A stretch of 64,000 nt of DNA from Acidobacteriota bacterium (GTDB lineage Bacteria; Acidobacteriota; Thermoanaerobaculia; Thermoanaerobaculales; Thermoanaerobaculaceae). The notes beneath the pieces are model-generated. The model had not been told where the DNA came from, did no database searches, and was given only the letters and a program-made list of their open reading frames with translations. The stretch covers positions 1 to 64,000 of the forward strand of contig JACQZW010000081.1 in the NCBI GenBank assembly GCA_016213675.1. Direction: 5' to 3'. This document shows positions 8,530-20,550 of the stretch, in pieces (the first letter of the stretch is position 1; every line of letters begins with the position of its first letter). The position numbers and the translations under genes were made by a program.

Positions 8530-9024
8530 ATGGCAAAGCTGCCGGACGATCTGCAGGCCAGGCTGGCACGCCTCGCGCACAGCGAGGGGGTGCAGTTGTT
8601 GGCCGTCGAGGTGACGGGCGTGGCCCGCAAGCCGACGGTGCGCCTGGTGCTGGACCGCGACGGCGGCGTGTCGCTCGCCGACTGCGAGAACGTCTCCCGC
8701 CAGGCGAGCGCGCTGCTCGACGCCGAGGACCCGTTCACGAGCGCCTACACCCTCGAGGTGTCGTCGCCGGGCCTCGACCGCAAGCTGTACGCCGACGAGG
8801 ACTACGCCCGGTTCGCCGGGCAGGCGGTCCGGGTGCGGATGCGGCCGACCTGGCGGGGCGGCAAGCTGGTGGACGGGGTCCTGGTCGGCAAGGAAGGCGG
8901 CACCGTCCGCGTGCGTGACCGAAACGATGCGGTCCTCGAGCTTCCCGCGACCGAGGTGTTCGAGACCCGACTGCAGCCATTCGCCGAAGGCGCCCAGCCC
9001 GCGCCGGGGAAGAAGAAGAGGTAG
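8530..9024 (+). CDS. rimP: Ribosome maturation factor RimP
   Basis: A 164-residue cytoplasmic protein that assists maturation of the 30S subunit. The LEVSSPGLDRKL segment is the family signature, with an N-terminal alpha/beta domain and a C-terminal Sm-like barrel. The ATG at 8530 has GAGGGA nine bases upstream; an in-frame ATG at 8488 lies inside the terminator hairpin and is rejected. It is the first gene of the rimP-nusA-infB cluster, three bases ahead of nusA, as in most bacteria. Confidence 0.93.
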   Translation: MAKLPDDLQARLARLAHSEGVQLLAVEVTGVARKPTVRLVLDRDGGVSLADCENVSRQASALLDAEDPFTSAYTLEVSSPGLDRKLYADEDYARFAGQAVRVRMRPTWRGGKLVDGVLVGKEGGTVRVRDRNDAVLELPATEVFETRLQPFAEGAQPAPGKKKR

Positions 9025-9027
9025 ACG

Positions 9028-10476
9028 ATGAAGATGGAACTCGCCAACCTGATTCGGCAGGTCTCCCACGAGCGGGAGATCGAGCCCGAAAGGCTCGTCG
9101 CGGCCCTCGAGGAGGCGATCTCCCAGGCCGCCCGCAAGCACTACCGCGAGCGCGGGGTGCGGACGAAGATCGACCTCGAGAACGGCGAGCTGACCTGCCT
9201 GCGCGTCCGCAAGGTGGTCGCCACCCCGGAGGAGATCCTCGACCCGACGGCGGAGATGCTGCTCGACGAGGCCCGGACCCACGACCCGGCGGTCGAGGTC
9301 GAAGGCGAGATCGTCCTCGGCGAGCTCGACGCCTCCAACCTGGGGCGGATCGCCGCCCAGGCGGCGCGCCAGATGCTCTTCCAGCGGGTGCGCGAGGCGG
9401 AGCGCGACAACATCTACGGCGAGTACATCGGCAAGCTCGGCGAGCTCATCAACGGCATCGTCAAGCGCTTCGAGCACGGCGGCATCGTGATCGAGCTCGG
9501 GCGCACCGAGGGCATCGTCCCCCGCCAGCACCAGGTCCGCCACGAGCGCTACAGCCAGGGCGACCGCATCCGCGCGGTCATCGTCGACGTCACCAAGGAC
9601 GCCAACAAGCCGCAGGTCGTGCTGTCACGCACGGCGCCGCAGCTCCTCATCAAGCTGCTCGAGATGGAAGTGCCGGAGATCTACGACGGCACCGTCATCA
9701 TCAAGGGGTGCGTGCGCGAGCCGGGCGAGCGGGCCAAGGTCGCCGTCGCTTCCCGTGACCGCGACGTCGACCCGGTCGGCGCCTGCGTCGGCATGAAGGG
9801 CTCCAGGGTGCAGGCGATCATGCGCGAGCTGAAGGGCGAGAAGGTCGACATCATCCCCTACTCTCCCGACATCGTGACCTTCGCGCAGAGCGCCCTCGCC
9901 CCGGCCAAGATCAACCGTGTCGCACTGCGCGAGCAGGTCATGCGGGTGCCGATCACCGACGCCGAGGGCAACACCGCTCTCGACGAGGGCGGCACGCCGC
10001 TGGCGATCGAGCGGAGCGAGAAGGTGCTCGACGTCATCGTGTCGGACGAGCAGCTCTCGCTGGCCATCGGCAAGCGCGGCCAGAACGTCCGCCTCGCCTC
10101 ACGTCTGCTCAACTCGCGCATCGAGATCAAGAGCGAGGAAGCGGTGAAGGACGAGGTGGCGTCGGCTCTCGCCGCCATGCTCCGCCAGGTCGAGGGCATC
10201 GAGGAGGAGATCGAGGTGGAGCCGGAGGCGCCTGCCGTCGCCGCGACGGTGGTGGACTACGACACCCACCTTCCCCTCGAGGACATTCCAGGGATCGGCG
10301 ACAAGATGCGCGAGCGGCTGCTCGAGCACGGCTACTCGCACGCCGGCGTCCTGGCCAACGCCGATCCGGCCACGTTGATGGAGATCCCGGGCATCGGTCC
10401 GCACTCGGCCGCCCGGATCATTGAAGCCGCGAAGGCGGCCCTGGCGTCGCAGGGTGCAGCGACGCGGGGGGAGTGA
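9028..10476 (+). CDS. nusA: Transcription termination/antitermination factor NusA
   Basis: A 482-residue RNA-polymerase-bound factor that modulates pausing, termination and antitermination. In order it has the N-terminal polymerase-binding domain, an S1 domain (NGIVKRFEHGGIVIELGRTEG), two KH domains (VGACVGMKGSRVQ and LAIGKRGQNVRLA), an acidic linker and a C-terminal helix-hairpin-helix pair (EDIPGIGDK and MEIPGIGPHSA). Only one such C-terminal HhH module is seen, so it differs from the two-AR-domain enterobacterial form. NusA could act on the hairpin in the leader of its own operon. Confidence 0.95.
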   Translation: MKMELANLIRQVSHEREIEPERLVAALEEAISQAARKHYRERGVRTKIDLENGELTCLRVRKVVATPEEILDPTAEMLLDEARTHDPAVEVEGEIVLGELDASNLGRIAAQAARQMLFQRVREAERDNIYGEYIGKLGELINGIVKRFEHGGIVIELGRTEGIVPRQHQVRHERYSQGDRIRAVIVDVTKDANKPQVVLSRTAPQLLIKLLEMEVPEIYDGTVIIKGCVREPGERAKVAVASRDRDVDPVGACVGMKGSRVQAIMRELKGEKVDIIPYSPDIVTFAQSALAPAKINRVALREQVMRVPITDAEGNTALDEGGTPLAIERSEKVLDVIVSDEQLSLAIGKRGQNVRLASRLLNSRIEIKSEEAVKDEVASALAAMLRQVEGIEEEIEVEPEAPAVAATVVDYDTHLPLEDIPGIGDKMRERLLEHGYSHAGVLANADPATLMEIPGIGPHSAARIIEAAKAALASQGAATRGE

Positions 10477-10479
10477 CGC

Positions 10480-13296
<2,817 letters not shown>

Positions 13297-13411
13297 TGAC
13301 GACTGTTGAGCGTCAAACGTCTTGCGTCATGCGTCCCCCCACCCTCCCTGGGTGGGCGGCGGGTGCGCTCGACGCTCAACGCGTGACGCTGAACCGGGTG
13401 GGGTGCGGACG
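13297..13411. repeat. Nested inverted repeat between infB and ylxP
   Basis: GTTGAGCGTC (13305-13314) is the exact reverse complement of GACGCTCAAC (13371-13380). A 7-bp stem CCCACCC/GGGTGGG with loop TCCCT (13338-13356) sits in the middle. Flanking words such as CGTCTTGCGTCATGCGTC belong to a GACG/CGTC-rich repeat family also seen at 26553-26577. There is no T-run, so it is more likely a processing or stability element, or an inserted repeat, than a terminator. Confidence 0.6.
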
Positions 13412-13720
13412 ATGAGCGAGAAGTCGCCGCTGTTCGTCGGCCTGGCCCAGGTGGAACTCCACCTCCCCGGCGCGCGCTCGCTCAAGGACAAGCGCCACGA
13501 CGTGCGCTCGCTCGTCGAGCGCCTGAAGAGCCGCTTCGCCGTCCTCGTCATCGAGAGCGACCACCAAGAGCTGCACCAGCGCGCCGGCCTGGCGATCGCA
13601 GCGTTGGCCACCGAGGCCGACGCCGCGCGCGGAACGCTGGCCAAGGCCCTCGACCATGCCCACCAGACGTTCGACGGCATGATCCTCGACGAGCACCTCG
13701 AGGTCGTCCGGCTCCGCTAG
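13412..13720 (+). CDS. ylxP: DUF503 protein, YlxP-like
   Basis: A 102-residue small protein of the DUF503/YlxP family, with the diagnostic HLPGARSLKDKRHDVRSL near the N-terminus. The family is nearly always encoded between infB and rbfA and is thought to help ribosome assembly, but its biochemical role is not firmly established. The ATG at 13412 matches the family start. The longer open frame upstream runs through the repeat at 13297-13411 and is not part of the gene. Confidence 0.85.
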   Translation: MSEKSPLFVGLAQVELHLPGARSLKDKRHDVRSLVERLKSRFAVLVIESDHQELHQRAGLAIAALATEADAARGTLAKALDHAHQTFDGMILDEHLEVVRLR

Positions 13721-13729
13721 GAGGTCAAC

Positions 13730-14143
13730 ATGCGGCAGGTAGGACTTCGCAAACACCGCTTGGCGGAGGCGATGCGGGAGCTGCTCTCGGAACTCCTCCT
13801 CACCGAAGTGAAGGACCCGCGCCTCGCCGGCGTGGTCGTCTCCGCCGTCGAGCTCTCCGGCGACACCAAGTTCGCCCGGGCGTTCTTCTCGGTCTACGGC
13901 GACGCCGAGCGGGAGCGCCAGGCCGCCGACGGGCTGGCCCAGGCCAAGAACTACCTGCGCCGGGAGCTCGGCCGGCGGATGCGCCTCCACAACCCGCCGG
14001 CACTCGAGTTCCTCCGCGACAAGGGCTTCGAGCGCTCGGATCGCGTCCAGCGGCTGCTCGACCAGCTCGCCGCAGAGGAGAATCAGGGGTCGGTGGTCAG
14101 GGGTCCGGGGTCCGAAGACGATGAGGCACAAGGCGATGGGTGA
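13730..14143 (+). CDS. rbfA: Ribosome-binding factor A with a repeat-derived tail
   Basis: A 137-residue protein that binds 16S rRNA during late 30S maturation. The KH-like core includes TEVKDPRLAGVVVSAVEL and ends with the usual RVQRLLDQL at about residue 115. The last 20 or so residues (NQGSVVRGPGSED...) are not family sequence: they are encoded by a GGGGTCGGTGGTCAGGGGTC low-complexity stretch at 14085-14113 that resembles the repeats at 37141 and 47722. A strong AGGAGGTC precedes the ATG. The gene overlaps the next one by eight bases. Confidence 0.9.
   Translation: MRQVGLRKHRLAEAMRELLSELLLTEVKDPRLAGVVVSAVELSGDTKFARAFFSVYGDAERERQAADGLAQAKNYLRRELGRRMRLHNPPALEFLRDKGFERSDRVQRLLDQLAAEENQGSVVRGPGSEDDEAQGDG
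14085..14116. repeat. GGGGTC-type quasi-tandem repeat within the rbfA 3' end
   Basis: Near-tandem units of GGGGTC/GGTC fill this stretch inside the rbfA reading frame and encode its non-conserved tail. Similar quasi-tandem words occur at 3020-3050, 37141-37180 and 47722-47750. Confidence 0.5.
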
Positions 14144-15119
14144 AGCGAGCCGGGACAAGAGAGCGGCGCTCGAGCGCCTGCAGGCTGCGTCGCGGATCCT
14201 GCTCACCTCCCACGCGTCTCCGGACGGGGACGCCCTGGGGTCCGAGCTTGGACTCGCCGAGCTCGCCCGCGCGCTCGGAAAGTCCGCGACTATCGTCAAC
14301 CACGACCCGCATCCCTCGTCACTCGCGTTCCTCCCCGGGATCGAGGCGGTCGAGGTGCGCTCGACCCTGCCGGAGGACTTCGAGCGGGCCTTCGACCTCG
14401 CGGTCGTCCTCGAGTGTCCCGACGTCGACCGTCCTGACCTGGACGGGCTCGACCGGCTCCCCATCCTCAACATCGACCACCACCTGGCCAACACGCGGTA
14501 CGGCGCCGTGAACTACGTGGACGACGAGGCCCCGGCGGTCGGCGAGATGGTCCTCGGCCTGGCGGACGCCGCGAACGTCCCGCTCACCGTGACCATGGCC
14601 ACCAACCTCTACACCGCGCTGGTGACCGACACCGGCGACTTCCACTACTCCAACGCGACGCCGCGCGCCTTCCGGGCCGCGGAGCGCCTCGTCGGCGCCG
14701 GCGCCATCCCGACGGCCATCGCCGAGCACCTTCACGAGCATGTGCCGGAACGGGTGATCCGCCTGACCGCCGAGGTTCTTTCCACCCTCGAGATGCTCGC
14801 GGGGGGACGCGTCGCGCTGTGCTGGTGCGACCGCGAGATGCTCGAGCGGACCGGGGCGAAGTCCGAGGACACCGAGAACCTCATCAACATCCCCCGCTCC
14901 ATCGAGGGCGTCCGCGTCGCGGTCCTGCTCAAGGCGTTCAAGGACGACGGCGTGCGCGTCAGCCTGCGCTCCCGGGAGGAGCCCGACGTGCAGCAGGTGG
15001 CGCGGATCTTCGGCGGCGGCGGGCACAAGAACGCGGCCGGCTGCACCGTCCCGGGCTCCCTGCCCGAGGCCCGCCGCGCCCTGCTCGAAGCCCTCCTCCC
15101 CATCGTGGAGTCCGCATGA
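14136..15119 (+). CDS. nrnA: DHH/DHHA1 phosphoesterase, NrnA-like oligoribonuclease/pAp phosphatase
   Basis: A 327-residue cytoplasmic metal-dependent phosphoesterase. The motifs are SHASPDGDALGSE near residue 24, an aspartate in the VVLECPD strand, the NIDHHLANT signature, and the C-terminal DHHA1 motif FGGGGHKNAAGC. The family degrades nano-RNA and hydrolyses 3'-phosphoadenosine 5'-phosphate. Its place between rbfA and truB is the usual one. I chose the ATG at 14136, which overlaps the rbfA stop by eight bases; an in-frame ATG at 14121 is possible. It ends in an ATGA overlap with truB. Confidence 0.88.
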   Translation: MGEASRDKRAALERLQAASRILLTSHASPDGDALGSELGLAELARALGKSATIVNHDPHPSSLAFLPGIEAVEVRSTLPEDFERAFDLAVVLECPDVDRPDLDGLDRLPILNIDHHLANTRYGAVNYVDDEAPAVGEMVLGLADAANVPLTVTMATNLYTALVTDTGDFHYSNATPRAFRAAERLVGAGAIPTAIAEHLHEHVPERVIRLTAEVLSTLEMLAGGRVALCWCDREMLERTGAKSEDTENLINIPRSIEGVRVAVLLKAFKDDGVRVSLRSREEPDVQQVARIFGGGGHKNAAGCTVPGSLPEARRALLEALLPIVESA

Positions 15120-16057
15120 TCGAAGCCAGTCACGGCCTGCTGCTGGTCGACAAGCCGGCAGGGCCGACCTCCCACGACGTCGTGCAGGCGGCCCGCAAGG
15201 CGTTGCGCCAGCGTCGCATCGGCCACACCGGCACGCTCGACCCCGCCGCCACCGGGCTCCTCGTCCTGTGCGTCGGCAAGGCCACCCGGCTGCAGCACTA
15301 CCTGCTCGCCTGGTCGAAGACCTACGTCGGCGAGATCCGCCTCGGCTTCGCCACCTCGACCTACGACGCCGAGGGCGAGGCGCTCGCCGCGCCACGACCG
15401 GTCCCCGCGCTCGACGAGGCGCGGCTCGCCGAGCTTGCCGCCCGGTTCTCCGGCGAGATCGAGCAGCTCCCTCCGCCGTACTCGGCGAAGAAGATCGCCG
15501 GCAGGAAGTTCTACGAGCTGGCCCGTGAAGGCCAGGAGGTCCCGCGGGAGCCGAAGCGCGTGCGGATCGACTCGCTGTCCCTGCACGGCGCCGGCGAGGA
15601 TCGGGTGCGCTTCGAAATGACGTGCTCCTCCGGCACCTACGTCCGCTCGCTGGCCCACGACATCGGCGAGCTGCTCGGCTGCGGCGGCCACCTGGCCACC
15701 CTGCGGCGGTCCCGGATCGGCCCGTGGCCGGTCGAGCAGGCGGTGTCGGCCGAGGTCCTGGCCAACCGCCCGGACGAGGTCCCGGCGGCCGCCTTCGTCT
15801 CGCTGGCCGCCACCGCGTTGCCGTACCCCGAGGTGACGCTCAACCCGACCGCCCTCGATCACTTCGCCCACGGCCAAGAGGTCGCGGTGCGGGAGGTCGA
15901 CGGCGACTTCGTACCCGGCGCCCCGGTCGTGGTCCGCGACCGTGACGGCGAGCTCGTCGGCATCGGCCAGACCTTCGCGTACCTGCCGCGGGCGCGCACC
16001 CTGCACGTGTCGCCCCGAATGGTCCTGACCGAGGTTGAGGCCCCGGCCAAATCGTGA
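15116..16057 (+). CDS. truB: tRNA pseudouridine-55 synthase TruB
   Basis: A 313-residue enzyme that makes pseudouridine 55 in the T-arm of tRNAs. The N-terminus [14 protein letters not shown] and the [14 protein letters not shown] motif, with its catalytic aspartate, are diagnostic; [15 protein letters not shown] follows. The last 70 or so residues form a small PUA-like domain. Translation is coupled to nrnA by an ATGA overlap at 15116, and the gene starts in the middle of a longer open frame. The promoter for rpsO lies within its last bases. Confidence 0.94.
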   Translation: MIEASHGLLLVDKPAGPTSHDVVQAARKALRQRRIGHTGTLDPAATGLLVLCVGKATRLQHYLLAWSKTYVGEIRLGFATSTYDAEGEALAAPRPVPALDEARLAELAARFSGEIEQLPPPYSAKKIAGRKFYELAREGQEVPREPKRVRIDSLSLHGAGEDRVRFEMTCSSGTYVRSLAHDIGELLGCGGHLATLRRSRIGPWPVEQAVSAEVLANRPDEVPAAAFVSLAATALPYPEVTLNPTALDHFAHGQEVAVREVDGDFVPGAPVVVRDRDGELVGIGQTFAYLPRARTLHVSPRMVLTEVEAPAKS

Positions 16058-16063
16058 TATCTT
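16035..16063 (+). promoter_or_regulatory. Promoter of rpsO-pnp inside the truB 3' end
   Basis: TTGAGG (16035-16040), a 17-base spacer and TATCTT (16058-16063) with an extended TGn element make a plausible sigma-70 promoter overlapping the truB stop codon. rpsO also has its own promoter in well-studied bacteria. Confidence 0.55.
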
Positions 16064-16100
16064 ACAGAGCCTCATCGCCACCGGAGGCAGGAGTCGAGGA

Positions 16101-16376
16101 ATGACAGAGAAGGAATACGTAGCCGAAAAAGAGACCGTCATCGCCGAGTTCCGGCGCCACGACCACGATACCGGCTCGCCGGAAGTCCAGGTGGCGTTGC
16201 TGACCAAGCGCATCACGTATCTCACCGAGCATTTCAAGGTTCACGCCAAGGATCATCACTCCCGGCGGGGCCTGTTGATGCTGGTCGGTCAGCGCCGTCG
16301 CCTCCTGGAATACCTCAAGGCCAAGGACCTCGGCCGCTACCGCGCCCTCATCGAGCGACTCGGTCTGCGCCGGTAG
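16101..16376 (+). CDS. rpsO: 30S ribosomal protein S15
   Basis: A 91-residue ribosomal protein binding 16S rRNA in the central domain. [16 protein letters not shown] and the [15 protein letters not shown] segment are characteristic. The ATG at 16101 follows GAGTCGAGGA and matches the family length of about 89. It lies 26 bases ahead of pnp, the common rpsO-pnp arrangement. Confidence 0.96.
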   Translation: MTEKEYVAEKETVIAEFRRHDHDTGSPEVQVALLTKRITYLTEHFKVHAKDHHSRRGLLMLVGQRRRLLEYLKAKDLGRYRALIERLGLRR

Positions 16377-16402
16377 GTTGCCGGTAGCCGCAAAGGAGCC
16401 CC

Positions 16403-18664
<2,262 letters not shown>

Positions 18665-18686
18665 CCCACAACACGGAATCGCACCG

Positions 18687-18716
18687 ACGGCCGGCCTCGC
18701 GCCGGCCGTTTGCGTT
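18687..18716 (+). terminator. Terminator after pnp
   Basis: A 9-bp stem ACGGCCGGC/GCCGGCCGT with a 5-base loop (18687-18709) is followed by TTTGCGTTT. The T-run is interrupted, so efficiency is uncertain. It separates pnp from a convergent gene. Confidence 0.65.
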
Positions 18717-18744
18717 TCGCCAGCAATGTCGACGGACGGCGGCG

Positions 18745-19134
18745 CTACTCGAACTGGGTGACGCGGCGGGTGGAGCTGCCGACGACGAAGACCCGCTCGT
18801 TGTTCGACGCGGGGTCGGCCGGAATCAGAAAGAACCCGTGCGGTGCGCCGTCCCGGTCGGGCGTGGTGCCGACGAGGATCTCGCCGTCGTGGAACTCGCA
18901 GGCGAGCTTGAGGCCGGGCTGGTAGGTGTCGTCGAAGGTCTTGCGCTCGTTGTAGTTCGGCTTGCCGACGAAGCTCTTGACGAAGAACACCGCCTTCAGG
19001 TCGCGGAGGCGGACCTCGAGGACCCGCTGTTGCGGCGTCATGATCATGAAGCGATCCCGCAACGGCGAGAAGCTCGCGACGGAACCTTTGAACGTCTTCC
19101 CGTCGCGGAAGCGGGCCACGACCCGGGTTGCCAT
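18745..19134 (-). CDS. Small conserved protein, DUF6982-like
   Basis: A 129-residue protein without catalytic motifs, composed of two similar beta-rich halves: VVARFRDGKTFKGSV...FVKSFVG, and ACEFHDGEILVGTT...FFLIPADP. The repeated F(R/H)DG-(x)3-5-(K/V)G pattern is typical of a small family I recall as DUF6982, with unknown role. I prefer the ATG at 19134 (AAGGA just upstream) over one at 19152. A TTGACA box at 19174-19179 on the minus strand suggests its own promoter, divergent from the thiolase. The 3' end is convergent with pnp. Confidence 0.6.
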   Translation of the reverse strand: MATRVVARFRDGKTFKGSVASFSPLRDRFMIMTPQQRVLEVRLRDLKAVFFVKSFVGKPNYNERKTFDDTYQPGLKLACEFHDGEILVGTTPDRDGAPHGFFLIPADPASNNERVFVVGSSTRRVTQFE

Positions 19135-19229
19135 GTTCCTTGAAACAAACATCGGCCCGACCTATTCCGCTTGTCAAGGCGACGCTGCCCGGAACGGGCC
19201 CTGCCCGTCGGCCGCGGTCCAGCGGGAGC

Positions 19230-19235
19230 TACAAT
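19230..19235 (+). promoter_or_regulatory. Possible -10 element of the beta-oxidation operon
   Basis: TACAAT lies 18 bases before the thiolase ATG, with the ribosome site AAGGAG in between. No convincing -35 box is seen at the right distance. Confidence 0.35.
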
Positions 19236-19253
19236 CGCTGCAAGGAGCCCCGC

Positions 19254-20540
19254 ATGGCATTCTCGAGCGACGTTGCGGTGATCGACGGCTGTCGCACGCC
19301 CTTCGTGCGCTCCGGGACCGCGTTCACCGACTTCACGACCTACGACCTCGGACGCACGGCCGTGGCGGGGCTGCTCCACCGCACCCGCCTCGATCCGGAC
19401 GCCGTCGACCTCGTGGTGATGGGCTCGGTCCTCGCCGACCCGGCGACCACCAACCTGGCCCGCGAGGTCGCGCTGGGGTGCGGGATCACCACGTCCGCGC
19501 CCGCCTACACGGTCACCGTGGCCTGCGTGTCGTCGCTGCAGGCGATCCTCGACGGTGTCCGGGCGATCCAGACCGGGGCGGCGCGCGTCGTCATCGCCGG
19601 CGGCGCGGAGACGTTCTCGGACGTCCCGATCCGCTTCCGGCGGCCGGTGCGCAAGCGCCTCATCGCGTCGCAGAAGGTCCGGGGACTGCGTGACCGCCTC
19701 GGGCTCGCGAAGGGCCTCAGGCTCAAGGACCTCCTTCCCGAGGTGCCGGCGATCGCGGAGTTCTCGACTGCGGAGACGATGGGCCAGAACGCCGAGCGGC
19801 TCGCCAAGCGGCTCGGCATCTCCCGCGAGGAACAGGATGCGTGGGCGCTCGCGTCGCACCAGCGCGCGGCGCGGGCCACCGTCGAGGGGCTGCTCGCGCG
19901 CCAGATCGTCTCGGCCTGGGCGCCACCGCGCTACGAGAGGGAGGCGTTCGACAACGGGATCCGCGGCGACTCGTCGCCGGCCGCGCTCGCCCGGCTCAAG
20001 CCCGCCTTCGATCGGCGCTTCGGGACGGTGACCGCCGGCAACAGCTCGTTCCTCACCGACGGCGCGGCGGCGGTGCTGCTCGTGCGGGCCGACCGCGCCC
20101 GCGAGCTCGGCCTCCAACCGACGGCGATCGTCCGCGCCAGCGCGATGACCGGCGCCGACCCTCGCGAGGAGCTGCTCCTCGGGCCCGCCTTCGCGACGCC
20201 ACGGGCGCTCGACGCCGCCGGGATCCGGCTCGATCAGCTCGGGGTCGTCGAGTTCCACGAGGCGTTCGCGGCCCAGGTCGTCGCCAACCTGCGACTCCTC
20301 GCCGACGAGACGTTCTGTCGCGAGCGGCTGGGACGGCGCGGCGCGGTCGGCCGCATCGACTCCGAGCGGCTCAATGCGTGGGGCGGCTCCCTCGCGGTTG
20401 GCCACCCGTTCGGTGCGACCGGTGCGCGCCTCGTCACGACCTGCTGCCACCGGATGCGGTTCGAGAACGCGCGCTACGGCGCGGTGGCGGCGTGTGCCGC
20501 GGGCGGCATCGGGGTGGCGCTGGTGCTCGAGAGGGCGTGA
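19254..20540 (+). CDS. Acetyl-CoA acyltransferase (thiolase), FadI/FadA type
   Basis: A 428-residue degradative thiolase that cleaves 3-ketoacyl-CoA to acetyl-CoA and a shortened acyl-CoA. The nucleophile cysteine is in TVACVSSLQ, the catalytic histidines in VEFHEAFA and GHPFGATGAR, and the second cysteine in CAAGGIG near the C-terminus. The length fits FadI better than the shorter biosynthetic enzymes. AAGGAG precedes the ATG at 19254. It is followed ten bases later by the FadJ-type partner, together forming the trifunctional system. Confidence 0.92.
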   Translation: MAFSSDVAVIDGCRTPFVRSGTAFTDFTTYDLGRTAVAGLLHRTRLDPDAVDLVVMGSVLADPATTNLAREVALGCGITTSAPAYTVTVACVSSLQAILDGVRAIQTGAARVVIAGGAETFSDVPIRFRRPVRKRLIASQKVRGLRDRLGLAKGLRLKDLLPEVPAIAEFSTAETMGQNAERLAKRLGISREEQDAWALASHQRAARATVEGLLARQIVSAWAPPRYEREAFDNGIRGDSSPAALARLKPAFDRRFGTVTAGNSSFLTDGAAAVLLVRADRARELGLQPTAIVRASAMTGADPREELLLGPAFATPRALDAAGIRLDQLGVVEFHEAFAAQVVANLRLLADETFCRERLGRRGAVGRIDSERLNAWGGSLAVGHPFGATGARLVTTCCHRMRFENARYGAVAACAAGGIGVALVLERA

Positions 20541-20550
20541 GGAGGGCGTG

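Noticed and set aside
13322-13411. Longer ylxP start through the inverted repeat
   Set aside because: The translated repeat sequence has no family similarity; the ATG at 13412 matches homologues.
14732-16237. A 501-residue minus-strand open frame opposite nrnA and truB
   Set aside because: Antisense shadow of two conserved genes.
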